A stretch of 64,000 bases of DNA from Diaminobutyricibacter sp. McL0608. Lineage in GTDB: Bacteria > Actinomycetota > Actinomycetes > Actinomycetales > Microbacteriaceae. Of the stretch, positions 44,730 through 52,765 are shown in pieces. The translations under genes were made by a program, and so were the position numbers. Location: the NCBI RefSeq assembly GCF_039613825.1, contig NZ_CP154826.1, positions 496,001 through 560,000 on the forward strand, written 5' to 3'. The stretch's first letter is position 1. The number at the start of each line of letters is the position of its first letter. The notes under the pieces are model-generated. The model worked only from the letters and a program-made list of their open reading frames with translations, had not been told where the DNA came from and did not search any database.

Positions 44730-44797
44730 TTCGGGGCTCAACTAGAGCACACGGCTCATAATCGTGGTGTCGCGGGTTCAAGTCCCGCCCCCGCTAC
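44730..44797 (+). pseudogene. tRNA-Met-like remnant (anticodon CAT)
   Basis: The anticodon arm CACGG-CTCATAA-TCGTG, 5-base variable loop, T-arm GCGGG-TTCAAGT-CCCGC and acceptor 3' strand CCCCGCT are intact. The D-arm reads GCTCAACTAGAGC, exactly what a normal GCTCAACTGGTAGAGC gives with the invariant GGT removed. The 5' acceptor strand and linker (TTCGGGG then CTC) do not pair properly. So the 3' half is good and the 5' half is damaged or replaced. Intact function is unlikely; the 3' half doubles as the att-like repeat. Confidence 0.6.
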
Positions 44798-44815
44798 TGG
44801 CCCCGAGATCTCGCC
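44759..44815. repeat. Right copy of tRNA-Met 3'-end direct repeat (att-like)
   Basis: TAATCGTGGTGTCGCGGG followed by TTCAAGT-CCCGCCCCCGCTACTGG and CCCCGAGATCTCGCC; nearly the same as 41844-41897 with a few changes. This copy retains the tRNA anticodon arm before it and a full terminator after it, so it is closer to the original locus. Just upstream, at 44623-44650, TTGCCCACATTTTGCCCACA repeats resemble recombinase arm sites. Confidence 0.75.
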
Positions 44816-44831
44816 ATCTCGGGGCCTTTTT
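44799..44831 (+). terminator. Rho-independent terminator after the tRNA remnant
   Basis: GGCCCCGAGAT - ctcgcc - ATCTCGGGGCC forms a perfect 11-bp stem with a 6-base loop, followed by TTTTT. It directly follows the tRNA 3' end, the normal arrangement for a tRNA transcription unit. Confidence 0.9.
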
Positions 44832-44989
44832 CATGCCCGACCAGCAGGCGTAGTCCAGACGGGTCGCGGGGCTACCAATCGAGTCCCGTGACCCGGTCAT
44901 CAGCTGAAAGCTGCGCGAACCGAACTTGTGCGGCCACCGCTGCGGAGGACTCGAGTCCTGGGCGCGGCGGCTGAGGATGCCGATGCGAT

Positions 44990-45293
44990 TTGTGGGCGGG
45001 GCCGATCACCTATCGCAAGCCCCAGCCGCCGAAGTCGGACATCGGGTCTACCATCACGATGCCGGCTTTGGCGAGGTCGTCGGGCGTGACTCCGGCGGTG
45101 GAGCACGGCAGTCAGCCCGCACGCCGGCCTTCCAGGTCTGGTTGCCGCCGTCGAAGTTGCGCACTCGCCGTCCGAATTGGGTGAATATCCGCGTGGCCGT
45201 GAGACCGCGCTGTCCGACCTGGCAGTGCACGATCAGCTCACCGTCGATCTTCTCTCGCGCTCGGCGAAGCCCGAACCCAAAAGATCTCGTCAA
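44990..45293 (-). pseudogene. Decayed rhodanese-domain gene
   Basis: One frame (45293 downward) encodes GELIVHCQVGQRGLTATRIF, then GRRVRNFDGGNQTWKAG, a clear rhodanese C-terminal half with the C-x-x-G-x-R loop (CQVGQR) of the rhodanese domain found on CoA-disulfide-reductase-like enzymes. The 5' part is missing, and after AGVRA the natural reading continues in another frame as VTPDDLAKAGIVMVDPMSDF before a stop near 45000. It is both truncated and frameshifted. It may be debris left when the neighbouring element inserted. Confidence 0.6.
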
Positions 45294-45297
45294 GGTG

Positions 45298-45312
45298 AGT
45301 CAGTCATCTAAC
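45298..45312. promoter_or_regulatory. TetR-type operator half-copy (distal)
   Basis: AGTCAGTCATCTAAC repeats, with one mismatch, the 15 bases at 45355-45369. It is 57 bases away from that copy, upstream of the TetR gene. Likely a second binding site of the same repressor. Confidence 0.5.
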
Positions 45313-45351
45313 TTGACGGATGTTCAGAGAAGTACTAACGTTGCGATAGTT

Positions 45352-45369
45352 GTTAGTCAGTCAACTAAC
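45352..45369. promoter_or_regulatory. Palindromic operator just upstream of the TetR gene
   Basis: GTTAGTCAGTCAACTAAC is an inverted repeat (GTTAGT / ACTAAC around a 6-base centre), 14 bases before the GTG start of the TetR gene. Position and size fit autoregulation by the TetR dimer. Confidence 0.65.
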
Positions 45370-45383
45370 AGAGCGAGGTCAGA

Positions 45384-46004
45384 GTGGCTACCGGTCAGCC
45401 CCGAATTGCCCGCGAAATGACAGCGGACCAAAAGATGTCTAGCAAGCGAGATCGACTAGTGTCCGGTGCCCGTCGGGTCATCTACGAACGCGGGGTGGAA
45501 CGCACCTCGCTGGCCGACGTGGCGGAGGCGGCAGGCGTGCCTGTCGGCAACATTTACTACTACTTCAAGACCAAAAACGATTTGGTGGCTGCCGCGGTCG
45601 CCGCCCAAAGCTCGGAGAGCACCCAACTGTTTCAACGGCTCGAGCGGCTGGGTACGCCAACCGAGCGCCTGCATGGTCTCCTGGACGTGCTCACCGAGGT
45701 CGGTGGTTCCGTCGCCGAGTACGGCTGCCCCCTTGGCACGCTGTCCGCCGAACTGGACAAACGCAACGGCACCACGGCCAGCCCGGAGAGCCAGCAATTG
45801 CTGGTGCCGATGATCGACTGGGCAGAACAGCAGTTCGCGAACCTCGCATGTGCGGATGCCCGCCAACAGGCGATCACGCTCATCGCCGCGTATGAGGGCG
45901 CAGCTCTCCTGACTCACTCTCTGCGCGACCCCGACGTGCTCAGGAGCCAAATGCATCAGCTCCACCTTCGGGTCGACGAGCTCAGCGCGTCGCTGGCGCA
46001 CTGA
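45384..46004 (+). CDS. TetR/AcrR-family transcriptional repressor
   Basis: 206 residues. The TetR_N helix-turn-helix is RLVSGARRVIYERGVERTSLADVAEAAGVPVGNIYYYFKTKNDLVAA, in normal order, followed by an all-helical ligand domain (YGCPLGTLSAELDKR, WAEQQFANLAC). GTG at 45384 is the first start; ATG codons at 45417 and 45435 are in frame closer to the domain. It is followed by an SDR and a VOC gene on the same strand and carries its own operator, so it probably controls these in response to a reactive carbonyl or electrophile, which is an inference. Confidence 0.9.
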   Translation: MATGQPRIAREMTADQKMSSKRDRLVSGARRVIYERGVERTSLADVAEAAGVPVGNIYYYFKTKNDLVAAAVAAQSSESTQLFQRLERLGTPTERLHGLLDVLTEVGGSVAEYGCPLGTLSAELDKRNGTTASPESQQLLVPMIDWAEQQFANLACADARQQAITLIAAYEGAALLTHSLRDPDVLRSQMHQLHLRVDELSASLAH

Positions 46005-46062
46005 TGCGCAACCGCGCCGGGTCCATTCCGCCAGATCAACAGTTCGATAGATAGGTAACACG

Positions 46063-47034
46063 TTGTCCACCTACGAAAAGACAATCCTCATTACCGGCGC
46101 AAACGCTGGCATCGGCAAGGACGTGGCCCGCCAACTGGCCGGACGTCCCGACTACGGACGCATCTACCTGGCGTCCCGCGACATGACCAAAGGACACGCG
46201 GCGCTCGAGGAACTTCGGGGTCTCACCGGTCGCGACATCTTCACGGTCGTGCCGCTCGACCTGCGGGACCTCGAGTCCGTCCAGCGCCTCGCAGACCAGT
46301 TCACGGAACCCTTGAATGCGGTCGTGCTGAACGCCGGCGGCTTCGGCGGACCCACGCCGGCCACGATCGCCCCCACCGGCGTGACGGAGATGTTCGCTCA
46401 GAACGTGCTCGGCCACGTTGTCTTGTTGGAAACCTTGCTTTCCCGAGGTGCGGTGACCGACGTCGGCGTACTCACCGGCAGTGAGGCCGCCCTTGGTGCC
46501 CCGAAGATCGGCATTGCCAAACCCACCTTCGGCGACCACAGCGTGGATGAGTTCACGTCGGTCATCGACGGCTCCTGGTTCAGCGATCGGAAGTACAAAG
46601 TGAGCCTCGCATACGGCCAAACAAAGTATCTCGGCGCCCTATGGATCGCGTCGCTCGCCCGCCTTCACCCGGAGCTGCGACTTCTCACCATGTCCCCCGG
46701 TGGTACTGCGAACACCGAAGGCGCACGCGACATGGGATTCCTAGCCAAGACTTTCATGAACAAAGTCTTCTACCCGGTGCTGGCTCCCACGTTCAGATTC
46801 GCCCATCCGCTCCCCGTCGGCGCAGCTCGGCTAGTGAAAGCCGTCAGCGACCCGACACTGACCAGCGGAGCCTTCTATGCAAGCGCCGAGGGCAAGCTCG
46901 TCGGCAAGCTCGTGGATCAAGGAGAGTTTGAGCTCAGCTTGCGTGACCCGATCATCCAGGACCACGCTTCCGAAGCCATCCACACGTTCGTGCCCCAGAA
47001 GTATCGGGTAGGCACTCGCGAGGGCTCTGCCTGA
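46063..47034 (+). CDS. SDR-family oxidoreductase (protochlorophyllide/retinol-dehydrogenase-like)
   Basis: 323 residues from a TTG start. The cofactor loop is TGANAGIG, the next loop has R (YLASRDMTKG) favouring NADP, VVLNAGG replaces NNAG, the Ser region is VLTGSEA, and the catalytic motif is Y-G-Q-T-K. It is longer than classical SDRs, with an added C-terminal region. It lies 58 bases after the TetR gene and is probably repressed by it; the substrate is likely a carbonyl. Confidence 0.87.
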   Translation: MSTYEKTILITGANAGIGKDVARQLAGRPDYGRIYLASRDMTKGHAALEELRGLTGRDIFTVVPLDLRDLESVQRLADQFTEPLNAVVLNAGGFGGPTPATIAPTGVTEMFAQNVLGHVVLLETLLSRGAVTDVGVLTGSEAALGAPKIGIAKPTFGDHSVDEFTSVIDGSWFSDRKYKVSLAYGQTKYLGALWIASLARLHPELRLLTMSPGGTANTEGARDMGFLAKTFMNKVFYPVLAPTFRFAHPLPVGAARLVKAVSDPTLTSGAFYASAEGKLVGKLVDQGEFELSLRDPIIQDHASEAIHTFVPQKYRVGTREGSA

Positions 47035-47117
47035 CAAGCAGCTCCCCCTTTTCACAGGCGTTCTCGCAACAATGCCGGCGCCCACCGCAAGACGAACAAC
47101 AGATTGGAAGCATCGTC

Positions 47118-47531
47118 ATGGCTGATTTCCCGGCCCCCAGCGAAGGCATCGCACTCACCCACTTCATCGTCTCCAGCGACATCGACCGTTCCGTACGGTT
47201 CTACTCCGACGTTCTCGGAGGGGAGGTTGTGATGAGTGGCGGTGGCGGACCGAACATCGTCCAGCTCGCGAACTCGTGGATCATCATCAACGTCGGCGGG
47301 GGGCCTACTGAGGACAAGCCGACGGTCACCCTCGAGGTACCGGCCGACCCGGATGTCGTCAGCGCATTCCTGAACATCCGCGTCGCTGACATCCAGAACA
47401 TCTACGAGACCTGGTCGGCTCGAGGCGCACACTTCCTCACCCCGCCCATGGACCGCGGCGCCGAGATCCGCTGCTACGTCCGCGACCCCGACGGACACCT
47501 CATCGAGGTGGGGCAAGCTGTCGGCCGCTAG
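47118..47531 (+). CDS. VOC-superfamily (glyoxalase/bleomycin-resistance-type) protein
   Basis: 137 residues with the paired beta-alpha-beta-beta-beta layout: ALTHFIVSSDIDRSVRFYSDVLGGEV in the first module and VADIQNIYETWSARGAHFLTPP to YVRDPDGHLIEVGQ in the second. Metal-ligand candidates are the His in LTHF and Glu in IEVGQ. No substrate residues can be assigned. It is the third gene of the TetR group, 83 bases after the SDR. Confidence 0.88.
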   Translation: MADFPAPSEGIALTHFIVSSDIDRSVRFYSDVLGGEVVMSGGGGPNIVQLANSWIIINVGGGPTEDKPTVTLEVPADPDVVSAFLNIRVADIQNIYETWSARGAHFLTPPMDRGAEIRCYVRDPDGHLIEVGQAVGR

Positions 47532-47692
47532 AACGTCGTCGAGCGCTGCTTCAATAAGCTCGCCCTGGTCAAGTTGGGACACCTAGCGAAACCACCCGGA
47601 TTATGGCTAGTGTGGCGCAACACACTTGCCTCATGGGGCGATCAAAGGAGACTCCGGGATGCTGGTATGGCCGCCGGAGTGAGGAGAGCCAC

Positions 47693-48127
47693 ATGGTTGC
47701 ATCCGACGTCCCCGCTGAGATGAGCAGAACACGACGCACTTTCCCCAGGATCGTCGTGTCGCTAGGGCTTGGTCTCGTAGTGGGAGTATCGACCTACTAC
47801 GTCACTGCCGTGGCGGCGACCGCGCAGATCCCAGGCACCTTTACGATCAACCCTCTGACGTTGGCCATGCTCGCTGTCGTCGGTGCACTGGCGGTCGCCA
47901 TCGGGTGGTACTGGCCGGTCGTCGGTCTGACTGCGGGCATCGTCATCATCGCGGTCGTTGCGTTTGCTGTGACCGGACGAATGGGATGGTCTTCGTCCAG
48001 CTCGGATTGGCTGAGTCCATTCAACGCCGTGGCATTCGGCGCGGCGAGCGGCTACCCGACGATTGTCGGGGCCGCGATGGTCACCGCTTCCGCTCTGAGA
48101 TTGCGCTCTCGCCGAACCGCTGGCTAA
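47693..48127 (+). CDS. Small integral membrane protein
   Basis: About 144 residues from the ATG of MVASDVPAEM, which has GAGGAG 6 bases upstream; the longer frame is discounted. Four hydrophobic segments are seen: VVSLGLGLVVGVSTYYVTAVA, PLTLAMLAVVGALAVAIGWYW, VVGLTAGIVIIAVVAFAV and FGAASGYPTIVGAAMVTASAL, with a basic tail. No family is recognised. Confidence 0.75.
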   Translation: MVASDVPAEMSRTRRTFPRIVVSLGLGLVVGVSTYYVTAVAATAQIPGTFTINPLTLAMLAVVGALAVAIGWYWPVVGLTAGIVIIAVVAFAVTGRMGWSSSSSDWLSPFNAVAFGAASGYPTIVGAAMVTASALRLRSRRTAG

Positions 48128-48156
48128 GGGATTCCTGCGCAGCGCGCCGAGCTTTA

Positions 48157-48189
48157 GCAACACGACCTAGATGTGCAACACGACCTAGA
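48157..48189. repeat. Tandem 15-bp repeat (two units, 18-base period)
   Basis: GCAACACGACCTAGA occurs at 48157-48171 and again at 48175-48189. About 25 bases downstream GCGCACATTTTGCGCACA occurs, similar to the TTGCCCACATTTTGCCCACA string before the tRNA remnant at 44.6 kb. This may be the scar of a second integration event. There are only two units, so this is not a CRISPR. Confidence 0.5.
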
Positions 48190-48399
48190 GCTGGGCGTAG
48201 TTTCGCGCACATTTTGCGCACAATTGAGCGAGGTCGTACGGGTTCCGAGGAGGTTCACACGACCGCCGAGCAGCCTCACGGTGCTCGTTGAGCATCCACG
48301 CTCGAGGGAATGAGCGTCCGTATCCCCGCGTTTCCAGACGATGCGCGGGCGCGGCGGAGTCGTGCAAGCGGAAAGCCCACGAGAGGATGCCAGGAACAC

Positions 48400-49569
48400 G
48401 TGACAGAGAACATTCGAATTGGAATCGCAGGGCTCAGCGCGCGCGGCGGCTGGGCCGCCACGGCACACGTACCCGCCATTGCTGCGGTCGAGGGCCTCGA
48501 GTTGAGGGGAGTCACCGCAAGTTCGTTGGAATCGGCCGAGCGCTCGGCGCAGAAGCACGGCGTCGCTCACGCGTTCGGCTCGGTTGGTGAAATGGCTGCT
48601 TCTGGCGAAGTTGACCTCATCGTGGTCGCGGTCAAAGTACCCGATCACCGCGACCTAATCATGACGACACTGGATACCGGCACAAGCGTGCTCAGCGAAT
48701 GGCCGCTCGCACGGAGCTCGAGAGAGGCCGCCGAACTGGTGGATCACGCGGACACATCGGATGTCCGAACGCATGTGATGCTCCAGGCACGATCTTCTCC
48801 CGCTCTCGTGTACCTGCGGGATCTGATCCGCGAAGGATACGTTGGCGACGTGATCTCGACCGGAATCGTCGCGGCCGGCGGCAACTGGGGTGGAACAGTC
48901 GACAACACGCGCCTCTACCAGCTGGATCCGGAGAGCGGCTTCAGCATGCTCTCGGGGCCGATCGGGCACACACTCGATGCACTCGTCTTCGTACTAGGCG
49001 AACTGTCCGAGGTCGCGGCGACGATGGGCCTTCTCCGACCGCGTGAACTGAACGTCGATACCGGCGAGTGGGTTCAGAATCGAGTACACGATCAGATCGC
49101 GTTGACCGGTCGTCTGTCAGATGGCGCCGTAGTTTCGATGCAGTTCCGCGGCGGTGTCCCAGCAGGTCCGGGTCTGCGGTGGGAGATCGTCGGCACCGAC
49201 GGTGTCATCGTCGCGACAATCGATAAGGGGGTACCCCTCATCCAGATCGGCCGCATAGAACTGAGCGCCGCGCGCGGGGACGAGCGCTTGCTATCCCCAC
49301 TCGAGGTCCCCGCCCGATATACGCGCGTATCGGGTGTCCCGGATGCCGCGGTGAATCTCGCACACGCATATCTGAACCTGCGCGACAGCGCCCGCAACGA
49401 GAAGTCTCCAGCGCCGGACTTCACTCATGCCGCAGGGCTGCATACCGTGCTCGCTGCGATCGAGACCGCGGCAGCAACCGGCGCCACTCAGCGTCTCGGC
49501 ACCCCCGCTGCAGAAGCGTCGCCCAACTCGACGGCGGCATGTACGACAGGCGAATGCGCCGCGCGATGA
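48400..49569 (+). CDS. Gfo/Idh/MocA-family (Gal80-like) protein
   Basis: About 389 residues from GTG at 48400 (AGGA 4 bases upstream); the extra 30 codons upstream have poor composition. The Rossmann segment is IRIGIAGLSARGGWAATAHVPA. At the position of the EKP motif the sequence is LSEWPLA, so the catalytic lysine is a tryptophan, as in Gal80-like members. The later GPIGHTLDALVFVLGE block keeps the His. The protein may bind NAD(P) and act as a sensor, or catalyse with altered chemistry. There is no obvious sugar gene beside it. The C-terminus has a disordered Ala/Ser/Thr tail. Confidence 0.85.
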   Translation: MTENIRIGIAGLSARGGWAATAHVPAIAAVEGLELRGVTASSLESAERSAQKHGVAHAFGSVGEMAASGEVDLIVVAVKVPDHRDLIMTTLDTGTSVLSEWPLARSSREAAELVDHADTSDVRTHVMLQARSSPALVYLRDLIREGYVGDVISTGIVAAGGNWGGTVDNTRLYQLDPESGFSMLSGPIGHTLDALVFVLGELSEVAATMGLLRPRELNVDTGEWVQNRVHDQIALTGRLSDGAVVSMQFRGGVPAGPGLRWEIVGTDGVIVATIDKGVPLIQIGRIELSAARGDERLLSPLEVPARYTRVSGVPDAAVNLAHAYLNLRDSARNEKSPAPDFTHAAGLHTVLAAIETAAATGATQRLGTPAAEASPNSTAACTTGECAAR

Positions 49570-49766
49570 CCATGTCGTCGGCGGCCAGGTACGACGTCGG
49601 CGTGCTCCCTAACCTGCTCGTACTAGGCGCCTGGTTGTTCCTTGCAGGCTTAGGCGTGGGCGCGGCCACGGCATCGTCTGCCGCTCGAGGTGTCACAACG
49701 TGCTCCATTGCGGACATGTGATTCACGCAGGCGATGGAATGGGGTCGGGTCTTCGTGGGCCGGACT
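49570..49766. other. Intergenic region between convergent genes
   Basis: No gene is supported. It separates the Gfo/Idh stop from the acyl-CoA ligase stop. No clear terminator was found by eye. Confidence 0.3.
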
Positions 49767-51347
49767 CTAGTCGCTCGTTTTCAAAGGAGGTCGGCCCGTC
49801 GGTGTCTGTTCGGCTGGGCTGGTCTGTTCGCGAAGAGCTTCAGCGTACGCGCGCAGGTCCGCCTTGCGGATCTTCCCCGTAGCAGTCCGGGGGAGTTCGT
49901 CGATCACGACAACGCGCGTGGGGATCTTATACCGTGCGAGCTTTCCATCAAGGAACTCGCGCACCGACGCGGTATCGACCGATACGTCCTTCCTCACTGT
50001 CAGTAAAGCCCACGGCACTTCACCCCACCGGTCGTCGGGTACCCCGATGACCGCCACCCCGCTGACGCCGTCGATATCGTTGATGAGGTTCTCGACCTCG
50101 GCCGGGTAGATGTTCTCACCGCCGGAAATGATCATGTCCTTGAGGCGGTCTGAGATGTAGAGGTATCCCTCGGGATCGAGAAAGCCAAGGTCTCCCGATC
50201 TAAACCATCCGTCATCAGTGAAGGCCGCCGCCGTCGCGTCGGGTAACCCACGGTAGCCAGGAAAGACGTTGGGTCCCGAGATCTCGATCTCTCCGATCGT
50301 TCCGCGCGGCACGACGTCTCCGTGCTCGTCGGTGATGCGGACGTCGGTGAAGAAGTGTGGGAGTCCCACGCTGCCCTGCTTGCGGCGGGTCATGTCAGGT
50401 GACAGCGAGGTCGCGCCGGGAGAGGTCTCGGTCATCCCGTAACCCTGGGAGAAGTGGAGGCCACGCTGCTCGTAGGCGTTGAGGATGCGGGCGGGGGCGG
50501 CCGAGCCGCCGCAGGTCAGCTTCTGGAGTGTGGAGAGGTCAGTCGTCGCCCAGTCGGGGTGGTCGGCCATCAGCTGGAACGTGGTCGGGACGCCGCTGAG
50601 CATCGAGACGCCGTATCGCTGGATAAGCGCAAGAGCGCGTCCTGGTTCGAATCCGCGCTCGAGGACGATGGTGCCGCCTTTGAGGATCACGGGGAGCGCG
50701 CCCATGCCGAGGGAAGCGACATGGAAGAGCGGTGAGATCATCAGGGCGATCTCGGTCGAGACGACGTCGTAGTCCACGAGTGTGTTCAACGCCACCCAGG
50801 TGAGGTTCTGGTGGGTGAGAACCGCGCCTTTCGACAGACCGGTCGTCCCTGAGGTGTAGATGATCGCCGCGGGATCATCGAGGGCGACCTCGGCATTGGT
50901 GTGGCCGGCGGCGCTCGAACCCAACATCGCGTCGAGGCCCGGCCTGTCGGGTGTGCCTCTGCCGACGACGAAGCGGTCCGGGATGTCGTAGCCGGCGTCG
51001 TTCACTCGCTGGTCGAGCTCGGGGTCGTGGATGAGCACCCGGGCATCCGAGTCGCGCAGGACGTGGGCGATTTCCGGCGGAGCCAACCGTGTATTGACTG
51101 GAACGAAGACGGCTCCCAGCTGGACCGTGCCGAAGAGTACCTCGATGAAGGCAGGGCTGTTCTCGCCGAGGAACGCGACGCGGTCGCCTTTCCGCACTCC
51201 GCGGTGCCACAACAGAGCCGAGATGCGGTCGGCAGCGTCCGCGAGCTCGGCATAGGTGATCTGGTCGTTCTCGAAGTACAGTGCCACCTTGTCGGGTGAT
51301 TTCAGGCGGCGCTTGTACATCCACGAGCCGAGGCCGTGATCGTGCAT
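49767..51347 (-). CDS. Acyl-CoA synthetase (AMP-dependent ligase)
   Basis: 526 residues from ATG at 51347, with GGAGAGG 6 bases upstream; longer upstream reading is rejected. The adenylation P-loop is IIYTSGTTGLSKGAVLTH, A5 is GYGMTETS, A7 is WFRSGDLG, and A10 in the C-terminal lid is PRTATGKIRKADLR with the catalytic lysine. It activates a carboxylic acid to its CoA thioester via an acyl-AMP. It is the last gene of the MarR-controlled operon (SDR, amidohydrolase, MaoC, ligase), suggesting a beta-oxidation-like route for an imported acid. Confidence 0.93.
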   Translation of the reverse strand: MHDHGLGSWMYKRRLKSPDKVALYFENDQITYAELADAADRISALLWHRGVRKGDRVAFLGENSPAFIEVLFGTVQLGAVFVPVNTRLAPPEIAHVLRDSDARVLIHDPELDQRVNDAGYDIPDRFVVGRGTPDRPGLDAMLGSSAAGHTNAEVALDDPAAIIYTSGTTGLSKGAVLTHQNLTWVALNTLVDYDVVSTEIALMISPLFHVASLGMGALPVILKGGTIVLERGFEPGRALALIQRYGVSMLSGVPTTFQLMADHPDWATTDLSTLQKLTCGGSAAPARILNAYEQRGLHFSQGYGMTETSPGATSLSPDMTRRKQGSVGLPHFFTDVRITDEHGDVVPRGTIGEIEISGPNVFPGYRGLPDATAAAFTDDGWFRSGDLGFLDPEGYLYISDRLKDMIISGGENIYPAEVENLINDIDGVSGVAVIGVPDDRWGEVPWALLTVRKDVSVDTASVREFLDGKLARYKIPTRVVVIDELPRTATGKIRKADLRAYAEALREQTSPAEQTPTGRPPLKTSD

Positions 51348-51384
51348 GTTCGTCCTCTCCTTCGAGGTGAACGCGAAAGTTGCG

Positions 51385-51837
51385 TCAGGCGTAGAAGCGG
51401 TAGAGACCTCGCGCGACGACGGCGGGCTTGTCTCCGCCCTCGATCTCGATGGTCTGGTCGACAGCGAACTGGTAGCCGCCGGCGACTTCCGTGACCTCCG
51501 CAATGATCGCATTCATACGCACACGTGCTCCGACCTTGACGGGGGAGACGAAGCGAACCTTGTCGAGGCCGTAGTTGACCTTCGTCGACACTCCGTCAAC
51601 GTCCAATAGTTCGGACCAGAATTTGACCGTTAACGAAAGGGAGAGGAATCCATGAGCGATCGCTCCGCCGAACGGGCCGTCTTTCGCCCGTTCGGAGTCG
51701 ATGTGGATCCACTGGTGGTCGTCTGTGGCATCCGCAAACAGGTTGACGCGTTCTTGCGTGACGTCAAGCCAGTCGGTCCAGCCGAGGTCGGTGCCGGACA
51801 TTCCGGGCACATCGGCGTAGGAGACGGTGGTGGTCAT
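51385..51837 (-). CDS. MaoC-family dehydratase
   Basis: 150 residues of single hot-dog fold. The hydratase-2 signature is visible: FADATDDHQWIHIDSERA, with the catalytic Asp-x4-His pair, followed by GAIAHGFLSLSL. ATG at 51837 has AAAGGAAG 5 bases upstream and is preferred to the frame's first Met. It would hydrate an enoyl-CoA made from the acid activated by the ligase. It lies 27 bases after the amidohydrolase end. Confidence 0.92.
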   Translation of the reverse strand: MTTTVSYADVPGMSGTDLGWTDWLDVTQERVNLFADATDDHQWIHIDSERAKDGPFGGAIAHGFLSLSLTVKFWSELLDVDGVSTKVNYGLDKVRFVSPVKVGARVRMNAIIAEVTEVAGGYQFAVDQTIEIEGGDKPAVVARGLYRFYA

Positions 51838-51864
51838 GGTGCTTCCTTTCACAGAGCGCGTGTG

Positions 51865-52742
51865 TCAGAGACCCAGAAGGCGAACTGCGTTGGCCTTCAT
51901 GATTCCGGGTAGGACTTCGGGTTTGAAGGCCACCTGTGCAGCGTCGCGAATCCAGCGGTCGGGAGTGAGGAGGGGAAGTCGGAGCCGAACAGCACACGGT
52001 CCTTCAGGAGCGTGTTGGCGTAGCGCACGAGCTCCTGTGGGAAGTACTTCGGGCTCCAGCCGGACAGGTCGATCCACGTGTTGTGTTTGTGGGTCGCAAC
52101 CGACAGCGCCTCGTCCTGCCAGGGAACCGCAGGGTGGGCCATGATGATCTGAAGTCGCGGGAAATCGGCGGCCACGCCATCGAGGAGCATCGGATTCGAC
52201 AGTGCGAGACGCAGGCCCCTGCCGCCGGGAAGGCCCGCTCCAATGCCGGTCTGGCCGGTGTGGAACAACGCTGGGATGTTCGCATCCTGGATTGCCGCAT
52301 AGAGCGGATAGAAGTGCTCGTCGCTCGGATCGAACCCCTGCACGGTTGGGTGGAACTTGAATCCGCGAACGCCGGAATCTTCGACGAGCCGACGGATCCG
52401 GTCGAGAGCGTCAGGTCGGTGGGGGTCGACGGAACCGAACGGGATGAGCACATCGTTGTGTCGCGCCGCACCTTGTGCGATCTCGGCGCTTGAAATCGGT
52501 GGTTGGCCGAGTTGTGTCTCTGCGTCGACGGTGAATACGACGGCCGCCATCTTCCGGTTCCGGTAGTAGTCGGCGATCGTCTCCAGATCGGGCCTCGGGC
52601 TGTCGGTCTTGAAGTAGGCGCTGGCCTCCTCCTGAAGGTCTTCCGGCAGCGACGAGTGATCGTGCCCGTCGATTTCGATGTGCACGTGCATGTCGATTGC
52701 ATCGAGCGCGTCGACATCGATTGCGGATTCGTAGCGAGTCAT
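51865..52742 (-). pseudogene. Amidohydrolase-2 family protein, frameshifted near the C-terminus
   Basis: The main frame from ATG at 52742 gives an ACMS-decarboxylase-like amidohydrolase: metal-binding H-x-H in AIDMHVHIE, GFKFHPTVQGFDP, FHTGQTG, IIMAHPAVPW and the catalytic Asp in LFGSDFP. After GSDFP the frame turns to nonsense (SSLPTAGFATLHR), while the next frame continues with the expected LLTPDRWIRDAAQVAFKPEV and ends ANAVRLLGL at 51865. One extra C in the CCCC run near 51978 restores a normal ~290-residue protein. It belongs to the MarR-controlled operon; likely a decarboxylase or hydrolase of an aromatic-derived acid. Confidence 0.85.
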
Positions 52743-52765
52743 GTTCGATTGGGCCGCTTCGCGGG

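Noticed and set aside
44730-44797. Intact tRNA-Met
   Set aside because: The D-loop lacks GGT and the acceptor stem does not pair; called a remnant instead.
48157-48189. CRISPR array
   Set aside because: Only two repeat units with a 3-base spacer; no cas genes in the window.
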